Assembly (NCBI GenBank): GCA_049323755.1
Contig: JBMOPE010000045.1
Span: 46,286-110,285 of the forward strand
Reading direction: 5' to 3'
Length of the DNA: 64,000 bases
Origin: BRHc4a sp049323755
Lineage (GTDB): Bacteria; Bacillota; Desulfotomaculia; Desulfotomaculales; Desulfocucumaceae
The notes under the pieces were generated by a model. It did no database searches. It saw only the letters and a program-made list of their open reading frames with translations, and was not told the DNA's origin. This document shows positions 1 to 8,810 of this stretch, in pieces; within the stretch, counting starts at the first letter, position 1; the number at the start of each line of letters is the position of its first letter. The position numbers and the translations under genes were made by a program.

Positions 1-197
1 CCCCCGGCCAGCCTCACTCCCGCCTTGACTGCCTCGGTTATTTCTTTTAAGTGAATATGTCCGGGTACTATTTCGTTAAAGGAGTTTACAACTCCAATCA
101 TTGGCCTCTCAAGCTCCTGGTCAATGTAACCAAGTGCCCGCAGCAGTGAACGGTGAGGAGCCTTGTCTATACCCCTCTTGATTGCATCGCTGCGCAT
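1..197 (-). CDS. ilvD: Dihydroxy-acid dehydratase, N-terminal part
   Basis: Only the first 65 codons lie in the window; the rest runs off the left edge. IlvD is the iron-sulfur dehydratase of valine, leucine and isoleucine synthesis. The visible N-terminus (MRSDAIKRGIDKAPHRSLLR, then a GVVNSFNEIVPGH segment) is the conserved opening of the IlvD/Edd family, and the RSxxIK...R..LLRA pattern favours IlvD. The ATG at 197 has a GGGGTG ribosome binding site 5 bases upstream. A long leader with a T-box lies upstream, which fits amino-acid-responsive control. Confidence 0.88.
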   Translation of the reverse strand, partial: MRSDAIKRGIDKAPHRSLLRALGYIDQELERPMIGVVNSFNEIVPGHIHLKEITEAVKAGVRLAG

Positions 198-239
198 ATT
201 ATCACCCCTGTTCAAAGTGTTTTTATTTACTAAAATAAA

Positions 240-292
240 AAAGACCCCGCGCAATAAGATTAAGAGAGTGAACCTATCCGCCAGGGTCTGAT
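240..292 (-). terminator. Second terminator-like hairpin in the ilvD leader
   Basis: Read on the minus strand, AGACCC pairs with GGGTCT around a loop of about 35 bases and is followed directly by TTTTTT. It lies between the T-box and ilvD, so ilvD transcripts must pass it. It could be a second attenuation point. The long loop makes it weaker than a classic terminator. Confidence 0.45.
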
Positions 293-310
293 TTGCAATA
301 TTATCAACCT

Positions 311-352
311 GCCAGCCGGACTCCTCCGGTCCCCGCACCTTACAGGTCTGGC
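311..352 (-). ncRNA. Compact three-way-junction RNA in the ilvD leader
   Basis: Three helices nest without gaps: GCCAG/CTGGC closes the element, ACCT/AGGT and CCGGA/TCCGG sit inside it, and GCGGGGA is left unpaired in the junction. It lies between the T-box terminator and the second terminator-like hairpin. I do not recognise it as a known riboswitch class. It may be a small aptamer, a spacer fold or chance pairing. Confidence 0.35.
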
Positions 353-429
353 TCCCGGAGCTCGATTCCCTCTTTTTTTATTAATTTAATCCGAATAATT
401 CGGATGATGGTAAGTCGAATGTTCATCAT

Positions 430-745
430 AATAAAATTAACCTCCCGCCCGGCAGTTGGTTAAGACTGCCAGGGACGAGAGGTTACTCACGCGGTACCAC
501 CCTGATTGCCTTTAGCCTCACGGCCAAAGGCCTCTTATTGTGTCCCGATCAGGACACAGCATTGGTAACGGGTGCTCAACCCGGCACAGCCTACTGGGAA
601 AGCTGTTCCTTTCCTTTCAGCCTGCGGCTCCAGGGCGATGTTTTGACCGATGCTGGCGCCGGTTTTCAGCTGGTCCGGCTCTCTGAAGGCCAATGCGCTC
701 GGCTACTTGCTCCCCTTCACTGCCTTTTTCATGCTTTACAGTATA
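430..745 (-). promoter_or_regulatory. T-box riboswitch upstream of ilvD
   Basis: The minus strand carries the hallmark T-box sequence AGGGTGGTACCGCG (504 down to about 491). A strong terminator follows, with GGCAGT/ACTGCC and CCTC/GAGG arms (about 441-482). Upstream sequence to about 745 is GC-rich and can form a Stem I. T-boxes sense uncharged tRNA and release the terminator when the cognate amino acid is scarce. The downstream gene is ilvD, so a branched-chain amino acid tRNA is expected. An ATC triplet in AAAACATCGCCC (near 630) is a possible isoleucine specifier, but I could not prove its position in the specifier loop. Confidence 0.9.
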
Positions 746-829
746 CAGAATCCTCCAAGTGGTGTCAAGAAAATAATAATTAATTAATGATTAAGACTTT
801 TTGTTATTTTTTGCGTTACCTTAGCACTT

Positions 830-2203
830 CTATTTGAGCTTTAGCCTTGCATTTTTAATAGCTTCCCTGACTGATTCCCCATTGGGCCCTGACAGCACCC
901 TCCTGGCCTCTACACAGCGGTGAATGGAAATGCTTCCGTACACATCCTCATCCACCAGGGGGCTGAATTCTCTATATTCCTCCAGGGTAAGCTCCTCCAG
1001 CAACTTCTTTTCCCGGACGCAGTAATAAACGGCCTTCCCCACAACCTCGTGGGCCTCCCTGAAGGGCAGCCCTTTTCTCACCAGGTAGTCTGCCAGGTCT
1101 GTGGCGTTGGTAAAGCCTCCCCTGGCGGCCGCCATCATGCTGTCCTCCTTTACTTTTATAGTTGCCAGCATGGGCCTGAATATTGACAGGCACTTCTTAA
1201 CCGTGTCAAGGGCGTCAAACAGCGCCTCCTTGTCTTCCTGCATGTCCTTGTTGTAGGCAAGAGGCAGCCCCTTCAGCATGGCAAGAAGCGCCGCAAGGTC
1301 CCCGAAAACCCTTCCGGACTTACCCCTGATCAGCTCTGCCACATCAGGGTTCTTTTTCTGCGGCATCATGCTGCTGCCTGTGCTGTACCCGTCATCCAGC
1401 TCTATAAAAGAGAACTCCGAGGATGACCACAGTATTATTTCCTCGCAGAACCTGCTTAGATGCACCATTATAAGCGAGGCCGCAGCAGTGAACTCCACAG
1501 CGAAATCGCGATCGCTTACCGCGTCCAGGCTGTTTTGGGCCACTCCGTCGAAGCCAAGCCTTTGGGCCACGAACCAGGGGTCAATGGGAAAGGTTGTTCC
1601 GGCCAGCGCACCCGCCCCCAGCGGCATAATATTTACCCTCCGGCGGCAGTCCAGCAGCCTGTCACGGTCCCTGCCGAACATCTGAACATAGGCCATCAGG
1701 TGGTGGGCCAGGGTTATAGGCTGGGCCCTCTGAAGGTGGGTATAGCCCGGCATCACTGTTTCGGTATTCTTTTCGGCCATTTCCAGCAGAGTTTCAGCAA
1801 GCTCTTCTATAAGTCTTACTACGCCGTCAATCTCGTCCCTTAAAAACATCCTTATATCCAGGGCTACCTGGTCATTCCTGCTCCTGGCAGTATGAAGCTT
1901 TTTGGCCACAGCCCCTATTTTGGAAGTGAGTATTTGCTCGACATTCATATGTATGTCTTCGGCCTCGACAGAAAACTCCACCAGTCCGCTTTCAATGTCG
2001 GAAAGCACTTCCCCAAGGCCCTTGATAATTGCCCGGGCCTCTTCCTCTGCAATAATCCCGGTCCTCCCCAGCATTTCGGCGTGGGCCATGCTGCCCTCAA
2101 TATCATACCGGTAGAGCCTGCAGTCAAAGGATATCGAGGAATGAAAGTCATCCACCATTTCGCTGGTCCTTTTCTGAAATCTTCCACCCCATAATTTGCT
2201 CAT
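830..2203 (-). CDS. argH: Argininosuccinate lyase
   Basis: This cytosolic enzyme splits argininosuccinate into arginine and fumarate, the last step of arginine synthesis. The protein of 457 residues has the usual family length. It shows the fumarase/aspartase signature GSSMMPQKKNPD at about residue 270, carrying the catalytic serine loop, and an early HTARSRNDQ segment. The ATG at 2203 is preferred over the GTG three codons upstream because GGCGGTG lies 8 bases before the ATG. It is separated from argG by about 7.7 kb of opposite-strand genes, unlike the common argGH pair. Confidence 0.95.
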   Translation of the reverse strand: MSKLWGGRFQKRTSEMVDDFHSSISFDCRLYRYDIEGSMAHAEMLGRTGIIAEEEARAIIKGLGEVLSDIESGLVEFSVEAEDIHMNVEQILTSKIGAVAKKLHTARSRNDQVALDIRMFLRDEIDGVVRLIEELAETLLEMAEKNTETVMPGYTHLQRAQPITLAHHLMAYVQMFGRDRDRLLDCRRRVNIMPLGAGALAGTTFPIDPWFVAQRLGFDGVAQNSLDAVSDRDFAVEFTAAASLIMVHLSRFCEEIILWSSSEFSFIELDDGYSTGSSMMPQKKNPDVAELIRGKSGRVFGDLAALLAMLKGLPLAYNKDMQEDKEALFDALDTVKKCLSIFRPMLATIKVKEDSMMAAARGGFTNATDLADYLVRKGLPFREAHEVVGKAVYYCVREKKLLEELTLEEYREFSPLVDEDVYGSISIHRCVEARRVLSGPNGESVREAIKNARLKLK

Positions 2204-2414
2204 ATAATACACCGCCTAACAATAACTTAAAAAAAATAATACCACGAAAGGAAAGATTATAAAAGAACACCTGCATTCCATTAAAAAAATCGAAAATATT
2301 CCATTAGGGGTAAAAATTTACGGATTATTATGATATCTTATTTAGTATAGTATCGTTTCCCACTCCCTCCCTAATCATCTTTTCCATGCTAATTAAATCC
2401 CGGAGGTACTGTTA

Positions 2415-3071
2415 ATGGCTATAAAGCTCTTTGGTTTTTCGTTTAAGCAAAGTCAGAAAATTATTGTAAAAAGAAGCGAGGGCGATGCCAGGGAATTTAT
2501 ATCTTCGTTGGAAGGAGCCAGGCCGGAGTATTTTACCATATCGGAGCCCCTTTGCAACTTAAAGCCGCTGCCGCTTATACGCGGTGAAGAAATTTTTGTT
2601 TTAATTTCCCTGCAGTCCTTCAGCATAGAGTTCAAAACCAGGGTCAGGTCCTTCAAGGTGGACAACATACGCATGGTAAACCTTGAATACCCCGCAGAAT
2701 ATAAGAGGGTTCAGAGGAGAAACGCTGTAAGGCTTAAAGTCCTGATGGATGTAGAGGTGGCAGTGATCCCGGAAAATCCCGATCAGCCACCTGTTTTTGA
2801 AATGGCCGAGGCAGTCGATATAAGCGCCGGTGGAATGGAAATAATCACACGGCTTCCCGTTGAGAGAGATCAAAATGTGCTGGTAAAATTTACCCTTGAA
2901 ATAGATAAAAACAGATTCCATAACTTTTGCATAAAGTCCAAGGTTCGCAGGGCAACAGCCGTACCTCCCAGAAAGAAGAGAATTGGCGTTGAGTTTTTAG
3001 ACCTCTCCAGCTCCGATTCGGACAAAATTTTTCGTTTTATATTTAAAAAATCAACCAAGTCTCTTAGCTGA
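2415..3071 (+). CDS. PilZ-domain c-di-GMP binding protein, YcgR-like
   Basis: The C-terminal half is a PilZ domain: QRRNAVRL at about residue 100 holds the arginines that bind c-di-GMP, and DISAGGM at about residue 135 is the second conserved motif. The N-terminal ~95 residues resemble the YcgR-N β-barrel that precedes PilZ in flagellar brake proteins. Length (218 residues) matches the YcgR/YpfA type. By family it would slow motility or alter surface behaviour when c-di-GMP is high. A GGAGG site lies 8 bases before the ATG. No flagellar genes adjoin it, though FliK-like and FlhB-tail genes lie 24 kb away. Confidence 0.85.
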   Translation: MAIKLFGFSFKQSQKIIVKRSEGDAREFISSLEGARPEYFTISEPLCNLKPLPLIRGEEIFVLISLQSFSIEFKTRVRSFKVDNIRMVNLEYPAEYKRVQRRNAVRLKVLMDVEVAVIPENPDQPPVFEMAEAVDISAGGMEIITRLPVERDQNVLVKFTLEIDKNRFHNFCIKSKVRRATAVPPRKKRIGVEFLDLSSSDSDKIFRFIFKKSTKSLS

Positions 3072-3130
3072 TATCCTTTATAATTAACAAATACAAGTAA
3101 TTAATAAGGAATTAAGAACGGGGGTGTACA

Positions 3131-3964
3131 ATGAGACACTCTGAGTTTGGGTGGATGACCGGAGATGGGCTCAAAATTTTTGCCCGGGAGTGGATGCCAA
3201 AAGAAGTAAATCCAAAAGGCATTGTGTGTCTTGTTCACGGGTTTGGGGAGCACAGCGGCAGGTATCCGCACCTGGCCGAACACCTAACAGCGGAAGGATA
3301 CGGTATTTTCAGCTTTGACCTGCGCGGACACGGAAAGTCCGGCGGGCAGAGAGGTCACACACCGGGCTACGAGGCATTTATGGACGATATTTCCCTCCTC
3401 CTGAAGGAGGCCCGACAACGCCACCCGGACATTCCCGGGTTCCTGTACGGACACAGCATGGGAGGGAACCTGGTCCTCAATTATGCACTGAGAAAAAGAC
3501 CTGAAATTAAAGGAGTAATAGCCACCAGCCCGTGGCTTCGCCTGACCACACCTCCCCCCGCCATAGCCGTAGCCCTTGGCAGAATAATAAGCATTTTTAA
3601 CCCTGCTTCGTCACGTTCTAATAACCTTGATTCAAAGGGCCTTTCCCACGACCCGGAAGTAGTCTCGGCATATGACAAAGACCCCCTGGTTAACCGGTTG
3701 ATTTCATTAAAGACATTTATAAGCATTACAGATTCGGGCCGCTGGGCCCTTGACAACGCTGCCGGCTTTTCCCTTCCCCTTCTCCTCATGCACGGCAGCG
3801 CAGACCCCGTTACCTGCCCGAAGGCCTCTGAGGAGTTTGCCGGAAAGGCAGCAGGGAACTGCACCCTTAAAATATGGGAGGGGCTTTACCACGAGACCCA
3901 CAACGAGCCCCAGCAAAAGGATATTTTCTCATTCGTCACCCAATGGCTGAACAAACATCTTTAA
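3131..3964 (+). CDS. Alpha/beta hydrolase, monoacylglycerol lipase / lysophospholipase type
   Basis: The protein (277 residues, no signal peptide) is a serine hydrolase of the Hydrolase_4 family. It has an oxyanion HGFGEHSGRY segment near residue 37, the nucleophile elbow GHSMGG near residue 106, a late acid in HGSADPVT and a C-terminal histidine in LYHETHNEP. This pattern is typical of monoacylglycerol lipases and lysophospholipases. The substrate is not known. A GGGGGTG site precedes the ATG. It starts 59 bases after the PilZ gene and may be co-transcribed. Confidence 0.85.
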   Translation: MRHSEFGWMTGDGLKIFAREWMPKEVNPKGIVCLVHGFGEHSGRYPHLAEHLTAEGYGIFSFDLRGHGKSGGQRGHTPGYEAFMDDISLLLKEARQRHPDIPGFLYGHSMGGNLVLNYALRKRPEIKGVIATSPWLRLTTPPPAIAVALGRIISIFNPASSRSNNLDSKGLSHDPEVVSAYDKDPLVNRLISLKTFISITDSGRWALDNAAGFSLPLLLMHGSADPVTCPKASEEFAGKAAGNCTLKIWEGLYHETHNEPQQKDIFSFVTQWLNKHL

Positions 3965-3999
3965 CTAAAAAAATGCTTATACTGAAATCCTTATCTGTC

Positions 4000-4196
4000 G
4001 GAATCCAGAATTCAGAAGCCAGAATCCAGAATAATTTGACATGATGGTCTGATATGATGATTTAACCGGGAACGTAGACATCTTTAACAGTGCTTAAAGC
4101 ACTATAACCTATTAACGTGCCCGGAATTGGAAAATGGGAATCAGGAATTTACTAATCCCCAACCCCCAATTCCTAATTCCCAATTCCCAATTCCCG
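4000..4196 (+). repeat. Heptameric intergenic repeat arrays
   Basis: Two arrays of degenerate 7-bp units sit between the hydrolase and the amidohydrolase. The first (about 4000-4036) reads GAATCCA GAATTCA GAAGCCA GAATCCA. The second (about 4165-4196) is built of ATTCCCA/ATTCCTA units. Related arrays recur in many spacers of the core region. An AGTGCTT/AAGCACT dyad lies at about 4089. No gene is seen in this stretch of 259 bases. Confidence 0.8.
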
Positions 4197-4223
4197 ATCT
4201 TCTGAAAACGGAGTGTTAAAAGA

Positions 4224-5537
4224 TTGAGCAGCATTTTAATTAAAAATGGACTTTTGCTGTCAATGGCCGCCGATGGGCCTGATATAGCGCAAGGAGATCT
4301 TTTGATTGATGGCGGCATCATAGCAAAGGCTGGAGGCAGCCTGCCGGCAGACGGGGTGAATAAAGTGATTGAGGCCACAGGCAAGGTGGTGATGCCGGGC
4401 TTTATTAACTGCCACAATCATGCCGCCATGGTTCTGCTCAGAGGGTACTGCGACGACTTGAGGCTTATGGAGTGGCTGGAGCATAAGATATGGCCGGCCG
4501 AAGGCCGCATGAAGGGCGATGACATATACTGGGGCACCATGCTGGCCGCCGCTGAAATGATAAAGTCGGGCACAACCACCTTTGCCGATATGTACGGCTT
4601 TATGGGTAACGTGGCGGAAGCCGTTCGTGATTCCGGCATCCGGGCATCGCTTTGCCAGGGGCTTGTCTTCCATGACGGCAAGGGGGACAAAAGAATAGAA
4701 TACACCTACAGGCTGTTCGAAAACTGGAGGAGCAAGGCCGATGGCAGGATTAATACCATGATTGGCCCCCATGCTCCCTATACTGTCCCGCCCGACAAAA
4801 TTGAGCGGGTAATTGAACTTGCTGACGAGCTTAAAAGCCCGGTTCACATACACCTGGCAGAGACTGCCGAAGAAGTTGGCCAGATATTTGAGCGCTACGG
4901 AAAGTCCCCGGCCAGGTACCTGGCAGAACTGGGGCTTTTTGAATCCTGCCGTGTGCTGCTGGCCCACGCTGTGCACCTTTCAGCGGATGATATTAATTTG
5001 CTGAAAGGGTTAAAGGGGGGCGTATCTCATAACCCCGTGAGCAATCAAAAGCTTGGCTGTGGAATAGCTCCCGTGACAGAGCTGCGAAAAATAGGAGTGG
5101 CCGTTGGTCTTGGCACAGATGGAGCCGGAAGCGCATCCACCCTCGACATGTTTGAGGAAATTAAAGCCGCCGCCTATATGCAAAAAAACCGCCTGTTTAA
5201 CCCCGCAGCGATAACTGCCTATGATGTGCTGAGGATGGCCACTATTGAAGGGGCCAGGGCTCTGGGGCTGGAAAAGGAGATCGGCACCCTTGAGGAGGGA
5301 AAAAAAGCCGACATTATTATTATTGATATTCAAAAGCCCCACCTTTTCCCGCACAACGATGTCTGCGCCCTTCTGGCCTACTCGGCCAATGGCGCAGATG
5401 TTGACACAACTATAATAAACGGCCAAATAGTTATGGAGCAAAGGGCACTTCTATCCTTTGACGAAAAAGAAGTAATGAAAAGGGCCCGGGACAGCGCCAG
5501 AAGGATAACGGAATCTCAGGAGGCCTTATATGAGTGA
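4224..5537 (+). CDS. mtaD: Amidohydrolase, 5'-methylthioadenosine/S-adenosylhomocysteine deaminase type
   Basis: This metal-dependent deaminase belongs to the TrzN/AtzA/MtaD branch. It has the metal-binding CHNHAA at about residue 62, HIHLAE near residue 205, a third histidine in LLAHAVHL, SHNPVSNQKL and the catalytic LGTDGAGS near residue 295. By family it would deaminate MTA or SAH, the by-product of methyltransferases, which fits the SAM-dependent methyltransferases next to it. The TTG at 4224 is chosen because CGGAG lies about 10 bases upstream and the N-terminus aligns with the family. Its last codons overlap the next gene by 8 bases. Guanine or another deaminase activity cannot be excluded. 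Confidence 0.85.
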   Translation: MSSILIKNGLLLSMAADGPDIAQGDLLIDGGIIAKAGGSLPADGVNKVIEATGKVVMPGFINCHNHAAMVLLRGYCDDLRLMEWLEHKIWPAEGRMKGDDIYWGTMLAAAEMIKSGTTTFADMYGFMGNVAEAVRDSGIRASLCQGLVFHDGKGDKRIEYTYRLFENWRSKADGRINTMIGPHAPYTVPPDKIERVIELADELKSPVHIHLAETAEEVGQIFERYGKSPARYLAELGLFESCRVLLAHAVHLSADDINLLKGLKGGVSHNPVSNQKLGCGIAPVTELRKIGVAVGLGTDGAGSASTLDMFEEIKAAAYMQKNRLFNPAAITAYDVLRMATIEGARALGLEKEIGTLEEGKKADIIIIDIQKPHLFPHNDVCALLAYSANGADVDTTIINGQIVMEQRALLSFDEKEVMKRARDSARRITESQEALYE

Positions 5538-6207
5538 AAATACCACACCTCACAAGGCCTCCGAGTACGATGGCAAGGTCAGCCAGGTCATCCCGGGGTA
5601 TGGTTTATTCCATGAGCAGATTATTGATCTGATCAGGTGTTACAATTCTACTCCGGGTGTCTGGCTTGATACCGGCTGCGGAACAGGCAGCCTTGTTCTA
5701 AAAGCATATAAGAGGTTTGTAGATACCTCCTTTATTCTTGCCGACCCGTCAGCCAGCATGCTGAAGATAGCAAAGGAAAAGCTGGCCGGGGAAAAAAGGG
5801 TTAGATTCCTTGACCCGGCCGGAACCCAGGAGTTAGCCCTGCCTGAAAACAGCACTGATGTTGTCACGGCAGTGATGTCCCACCATTATTTAGATAATGG
5901 CGGCAGGAAGAAGGCCACTGCAAACTGTTTCAGGATGCTAAAGAAGGGCGGATTATTTATTACATTTGAGAATATACGGCCTTCAACAGAAGAGGGAATA
6001 CAAATAGGGCTGGAGCGGTGGAAAAAATTTCAGACAGGGCAGGGCAGAAGCGAGGAAGAAGCTAAAAAGCATCTTGCGAGGTTTGATGCCGAGTTTTTCC
6101 CGGTTACAATTGGAGAACACCTTAATTTGTTAAGAGAAACAGGATTTAAGGCTGCAGAAATATTATGGGCCTCATACATGCAGGCGGGGTTTTACGCGAT
6201 AAAGTGA
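5530..6207 (+). CDS. Class I SAM-dependent methyltransferase
   Basis: The Rossmann SAM-binding motif I reads WLDTGCGTGS near residue 45, followed by an acidic strand-2 end (ILADPS) and a motif around VVTAVMSHHY. The fold is the Methyltransf_25/ubiE-like small-molecule type, 225 residues long. The substrate is unknown. Its ATG lies inside the end of the deaminase gene, 8 bases before that stop. The two are therefore translationally coupled and probably act on the same pathway, the deaminase clearing SAH. Confidence 0.85.
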   Translation: MSENTTPHKASEYDGKVSQVIPGYGLFHEQIIDLIRCYNSTPGVWLDTGCGTGSLVLKAYKRFVDTSFILADPSASMLKIAKEKLAGEKRVRFLDPAGTQELALPENSTDVVTAVMSHHYLDNGGRKKATANCFRMLKKGGLFITFENIRPSTEEGIQIGLERWKKFQTGQGRSEEEAKKHLARFDAEFFPVTIGEHLNLLRETGFKAAEILWASYMQAGFYAIK

Positions 6208-6226
6208 ACCATGCGGAGTTGATAGA

Positions 6227-6700
6227 ATGTTTTCTTTGATAGATCCATTTATAGCCCTGTTGCTGGTTATGTTCCTTCACGTGATGGAAGAGGCATTTTT
6301 CAAATGGCCGGACTGGGTAAGAAAAATGACCGGCTTTAGCCATATCGGATGGCTTGATTTTACTCTTGTTAATGCAGTTATGTTTGCCTTGGGGGGAACA
6401 GGAGCGCTGGTCAGGTGGGAATACCCGGTATTCAGCCTGGCCAACGCCTCCCTGGTAGTGATAAATGGCATACTGTTTCACCTGCTGCCAACTTTGAAAA
6501 CCAGAGTTTATTCCCCAGGACTGGTTACCGGAATTGTTCTGTATATTCCGGCAGGAACATGGCTATATATAGAGGCCTTTAAAGAAGGTATTTTGAATTC
6601 AAATATATTGATATTTTCAATATTGCTTGGATGCTTTTATATGTCTCTGCCCATGTTAATACAGTTTATGATATGGAAAAAAGCAAAAGCCTCAAAATAA
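6227..6700 (+). CDS. HXXEE-domain membrane protein
   Basis: This small integral membrane protein (157 residues) has four or five hydrophobic segments. It carries the HVMEE motif near residue 18 that names the HXXEE family, plus conserved-looking NA, NG and FH residues later on (VNAV, INGILFH). The function of the family is not known. It starts 19 bases after the methyltransferase, so it is likely the last gene of the 4224-6700 operon. Confidence 0.75.
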   Translation: MFSLIDPFIALLLVMFLHVMEEAFFKWPDWVRKMTGFSHIGWLDFTLVNAVMFALGGTGALVRWEYPVFSLANASLVVINGILFHLLPTLKTRVYSPGLVTGIVLYIPAGTWLYIEAFKEGILNSNILIFSILLGCFYMSLPMLIQFMIWKKAKASK

Positions 6701-6736
6701 AGATCGCCCGGATATATAATTAGCTGAACTTAGCTC

Positions 6737-6848
6737 TTGACAAAAATTATTTTTTATGTTATAATACTAATTTAATATATTGACAGCAGCTTAAAATTTG
6801 ATATGCTTCTTTTTAGGGATATTTAGCCTTTCGGATTTCCGGGAGGCT
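6737..6848 (+). promoter_or_regulatory. Strong sigma-A promoter and leader hairpin
   Basis: A perfect TTGACA (6737-6742) and TATAAT (6760-6765) are separated by exactly 17 bases. The leader of about 105 bases contains a ten-pair hairpin (6825-6848, AGCCTTTCGG / CCGGGAGGCT with loop ATTT) with no T-run after it. The hairpin stops about 15 bases before the AAAGGAGG site of the next gene. It may protect the mRNA or affect translation. Confidence 0.75.
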
Positions 6849-6876
6849 AATACAGTCTAAAAAGGAGGATATTCAG

Positions 6877-7839
6877 ATGAAAGAAAACCAGGTTAGCATT
6901 ACTGCAATAATGACCGCCTACATTCGTGCCTACCATGCCATGCACGGCTCCCCCAAAATCTTTGATGACTTTCTGGCCTATGATTTGATTCCGGAGGAAA
7001 GACGAACACTGATAGAGCAAGGCTTTGCCAGGGCTGTCCATCTTAATGCCGGTGATAGTACTGTGTCACGCTCCGGCCAGGCCACTGCCTTGGCTTCTTT
7101 AATGCAGTCCATGGGACTGCCAAATGTACTCGGACGTGCCCGGTATAATGAAGATACCATTGAAAAAGCTGTAAAACAGGGGGTGCGGCAGTATGTGATC
7201 CTCGGTGCAGGAATGGATACCTTTGCATTTCGTCGTTTAGATTTGCTAGATGAGCTGCAGGTGTTCGAGGTTGACCACCCTGCTACACAGGCCTTTAAGC
7301 GTAATCGACTGGCCGAGTTAAACTGGGAACTACCCAAAAATCTACACTTCATTCCCATAGATTTTTCAAAGGAGAGTCTGGCATCAGCACTCACCCGCTC
7401 ATCATATGACCCGCAGACCAAAAGCTTCTTTAGCTGGCTTGGTGTCACCATGTACTTAACACCGGATGAGGTGTTCGAGACACTGCGTTCCATTGCGGAT
7501 GTCGCCCCTGAAGGAAGTACAGTTATTTTCGATTACTTCGTGCCCGAAAAAGAGGCTCCACATATGCAAGAAGTACGGAAGGACCTGCAACAGATAGGCG
7601 AGCCAATAAAAGGGGGCTTCGACCCGTCAACTCTGGCCGCAGGCCTTGCAAGCTTGGGATTCCGCCTAAAAGAAGATCTCAGCCCGCCTGATATCCAGGA
7701 ACTCTACTTCCAGGGCCGAACGGACGGCTATTATGCCTGCGAGCACGTGCACTATGCGTGGACAGTGGTTGAGGACAGCATCTCCCGGGATAGCTCCAGA
7801 AAGGCTGAAAGTGCAGGGGAAATCCATTTATCTTTATGA
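6877..7839 (+). CDS. SAM-dependent methyltransferase, leucine carboxyl methyltransferase-like
   Basis: The protein (320 residues) matches the LCM/TIGR00027 group. It has YVILGAGMDTFAFR at about residue 108 (SAM motif I), an acidic FEVDHPATQ at motif II, and FSWLGVTMYL near residue 187. Such enzymes methylate carboxyl groups of proteins or small polyketide-like compounds; the substrate here is unknown. It has a strong own promoter and an AAAGGAGG site. Its 3' end overlaps the convergent LysR gene by 88 bases. Confidence 0.85.
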   Translation: MKENQVSITAIMTAYIRAYHAMHGSPKIFDDFLAYDLIPEERRTLIEQGFARAVHLNAGDSTVSRSGQATALASLMQSMGLPNVLGRARYNEDTIEKAVKQGVRQYVILGAGMDTFAFRRLDLLDELQVFEVDHPATQAFKRNRLAELNWELPKNLHFIPIDFSKESLASALTRSSYDPQTKSFFSWLGVTMYLTPDEVFETLRSIADVAPEGSTVIFDYFVPEKEAPHMQEVRKDLQQIGEPIKGGFDPSTLAAGLASLGFRLKEDLSPPDIQELYFQGRTDGYYACEHVHYAWTVVEDSISRDSSRKAESAGEIHLSL

Positions 7840-8654
7840 TATACAATCTGGGTATTAGTATCAAAATCTGGCCCCTGCCATTGAAGGTCTATCAGCTCAC
7901 CCCGGCTTAATTCCCCCTCTACGGCCATGTGCGGCAGCAGGGTGACTCCAAGCTGCTGGATAACGCACTTTTTAATGGCTTCAATGCTGGCTAACTCAAG
8001 CACTTGCCCAGGGTGAACCGTTGCGTCACTCAGAATCTTTTCAAAGACCACCCGGTAGTCGCAGCCTTCCTCACACAAAACCAACAGCATTCCATGTAAA
8101 TCCCGGGGTGTCACCGGGATTTTTCCTGTTATAGGGTGGCCTGCGCCCGAAACTAAAACCATCTGTTCAAATGCAAGTATTTCCGACACCAGGTCGGAAG
8201 AGTACATTTCACGCCCCAGTATAAGGGCGACGTCAATCTCGCCATTCCTAAGGGAGGCCGTTATTTCTTTGGGGCGGCATTTTTTCACTATCATTTCAAC
8301 ATCCGGAAAACGGCTGTGAAACTGCTTAATCAAAGGTGGCAGGCGAACAGCGGACAGAGTTTCCGGCGCCCCTATAATCAGTGTTCCCCTGGGATTCAAC
8401 GAATCCGACAACGCCTCTTTGGACTCGGAAAACTGCTTTAATATCTTTTCTGCATACACCATAAACCGCTCCCCTTCACGGGTCAGAATCACCTGCCGGC
8501 CCAGTCTCTCAAACAGCCTGACTCCCAGCTCGTCTTCCAGGGACTTCACCTGCCCCGTTATACTTGACTGGGCATAATCCAACATTTCTGCAGCTTTTGT
8601 AAAACTACGAGTGCCGGCCACCACAATAAACGCTTTTAATTGCCTGGTATCCAT
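7752..8654 (-). CDS. LysR-family transcriptional regulator
   Basis: The N-terminal winged HTH (MDTRQLKAFIVVAGTRSF...AQSSITGQVKSLE) is a textbook LysR domain. The remaining ~210 residues form the periplasmic-binding-like effector domain. The ATG at 8654 has AGGAG 9 bases upstream; a GTG three codons earlier would overlap that site. It is divergent from the O-methyltransferase at 8811 and convergent with the methyltransferase at 6877, so it probably controls one or both. An ATC-N9-GAT box lies just upstream. Length (300 residues) is normal for the family. Confidence 0.93.
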   Translation of the reverse strand: MDTRQLKAFIVVAGTRSFTKAAEMLDYAQSSITGQVKSLEDELGVRLFERLGRQVILTREGERFMVYAEKILKQFSESKEALSDSLNPRGTLIIGAPETLSAVRLPPLIKQFHSRFPDVEMIVKKCRPKEITASLRNGEIDVALILGREMYSSDLVSEILAFEQMVLVSGAGHPITGKIPVTPRDLHGMLLVLCEEGCDYRVVFEKILSDATVHPGQVLELASIEAIKKCVIQQLGVTLLPHMAVEGELSRGELIDLQWQGPDFDTNTQIVYHKDKWISPALSAFLELSREMLSSTTVHA

Positions 8655-8674
8655 TGACCTCACTCCTGCTTCCT

Positions 8675-8689
8675 ATCGGGAAAACCGAT
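8675..8689. promoter_or_regulatory. Candidate LysR operator
   Basis: ATCGG-gaaaa-CCGAT is a perfect dyad of 15 bases that fits the LysR consensus T-N11-A (ATC-N9-GAT). It lies 21-35 bases upstream of the lysR start, in the divergent spacer shared with the O-methyltransferase gene. This is the usual place for an autoregulatory and target-gene site. Confidence 0.6.
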
Positions 8690-8810
8690 TATTATTCCCG
8701 GAACCTCCGTGGGATTTTACAATTATATACATGATAATATTTATTAAACAATCAGTCTATTGTTCATTAGAAATGAGATTCTGAGTAAAATTTAAGAAAA
8801 GGAGAAATAA

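Noticed and set aside
311..352. ppGpp/ykkC-type riboswitch before ilvD
   Set aside because: Such riboswitches can accompany ilv genes, but the conserved ykkC sequence blocks are not found here.
538..783. Plus-strand frame across the T-box
   Set aside because: It is the antisense of the structured leader and has no ribosome site.
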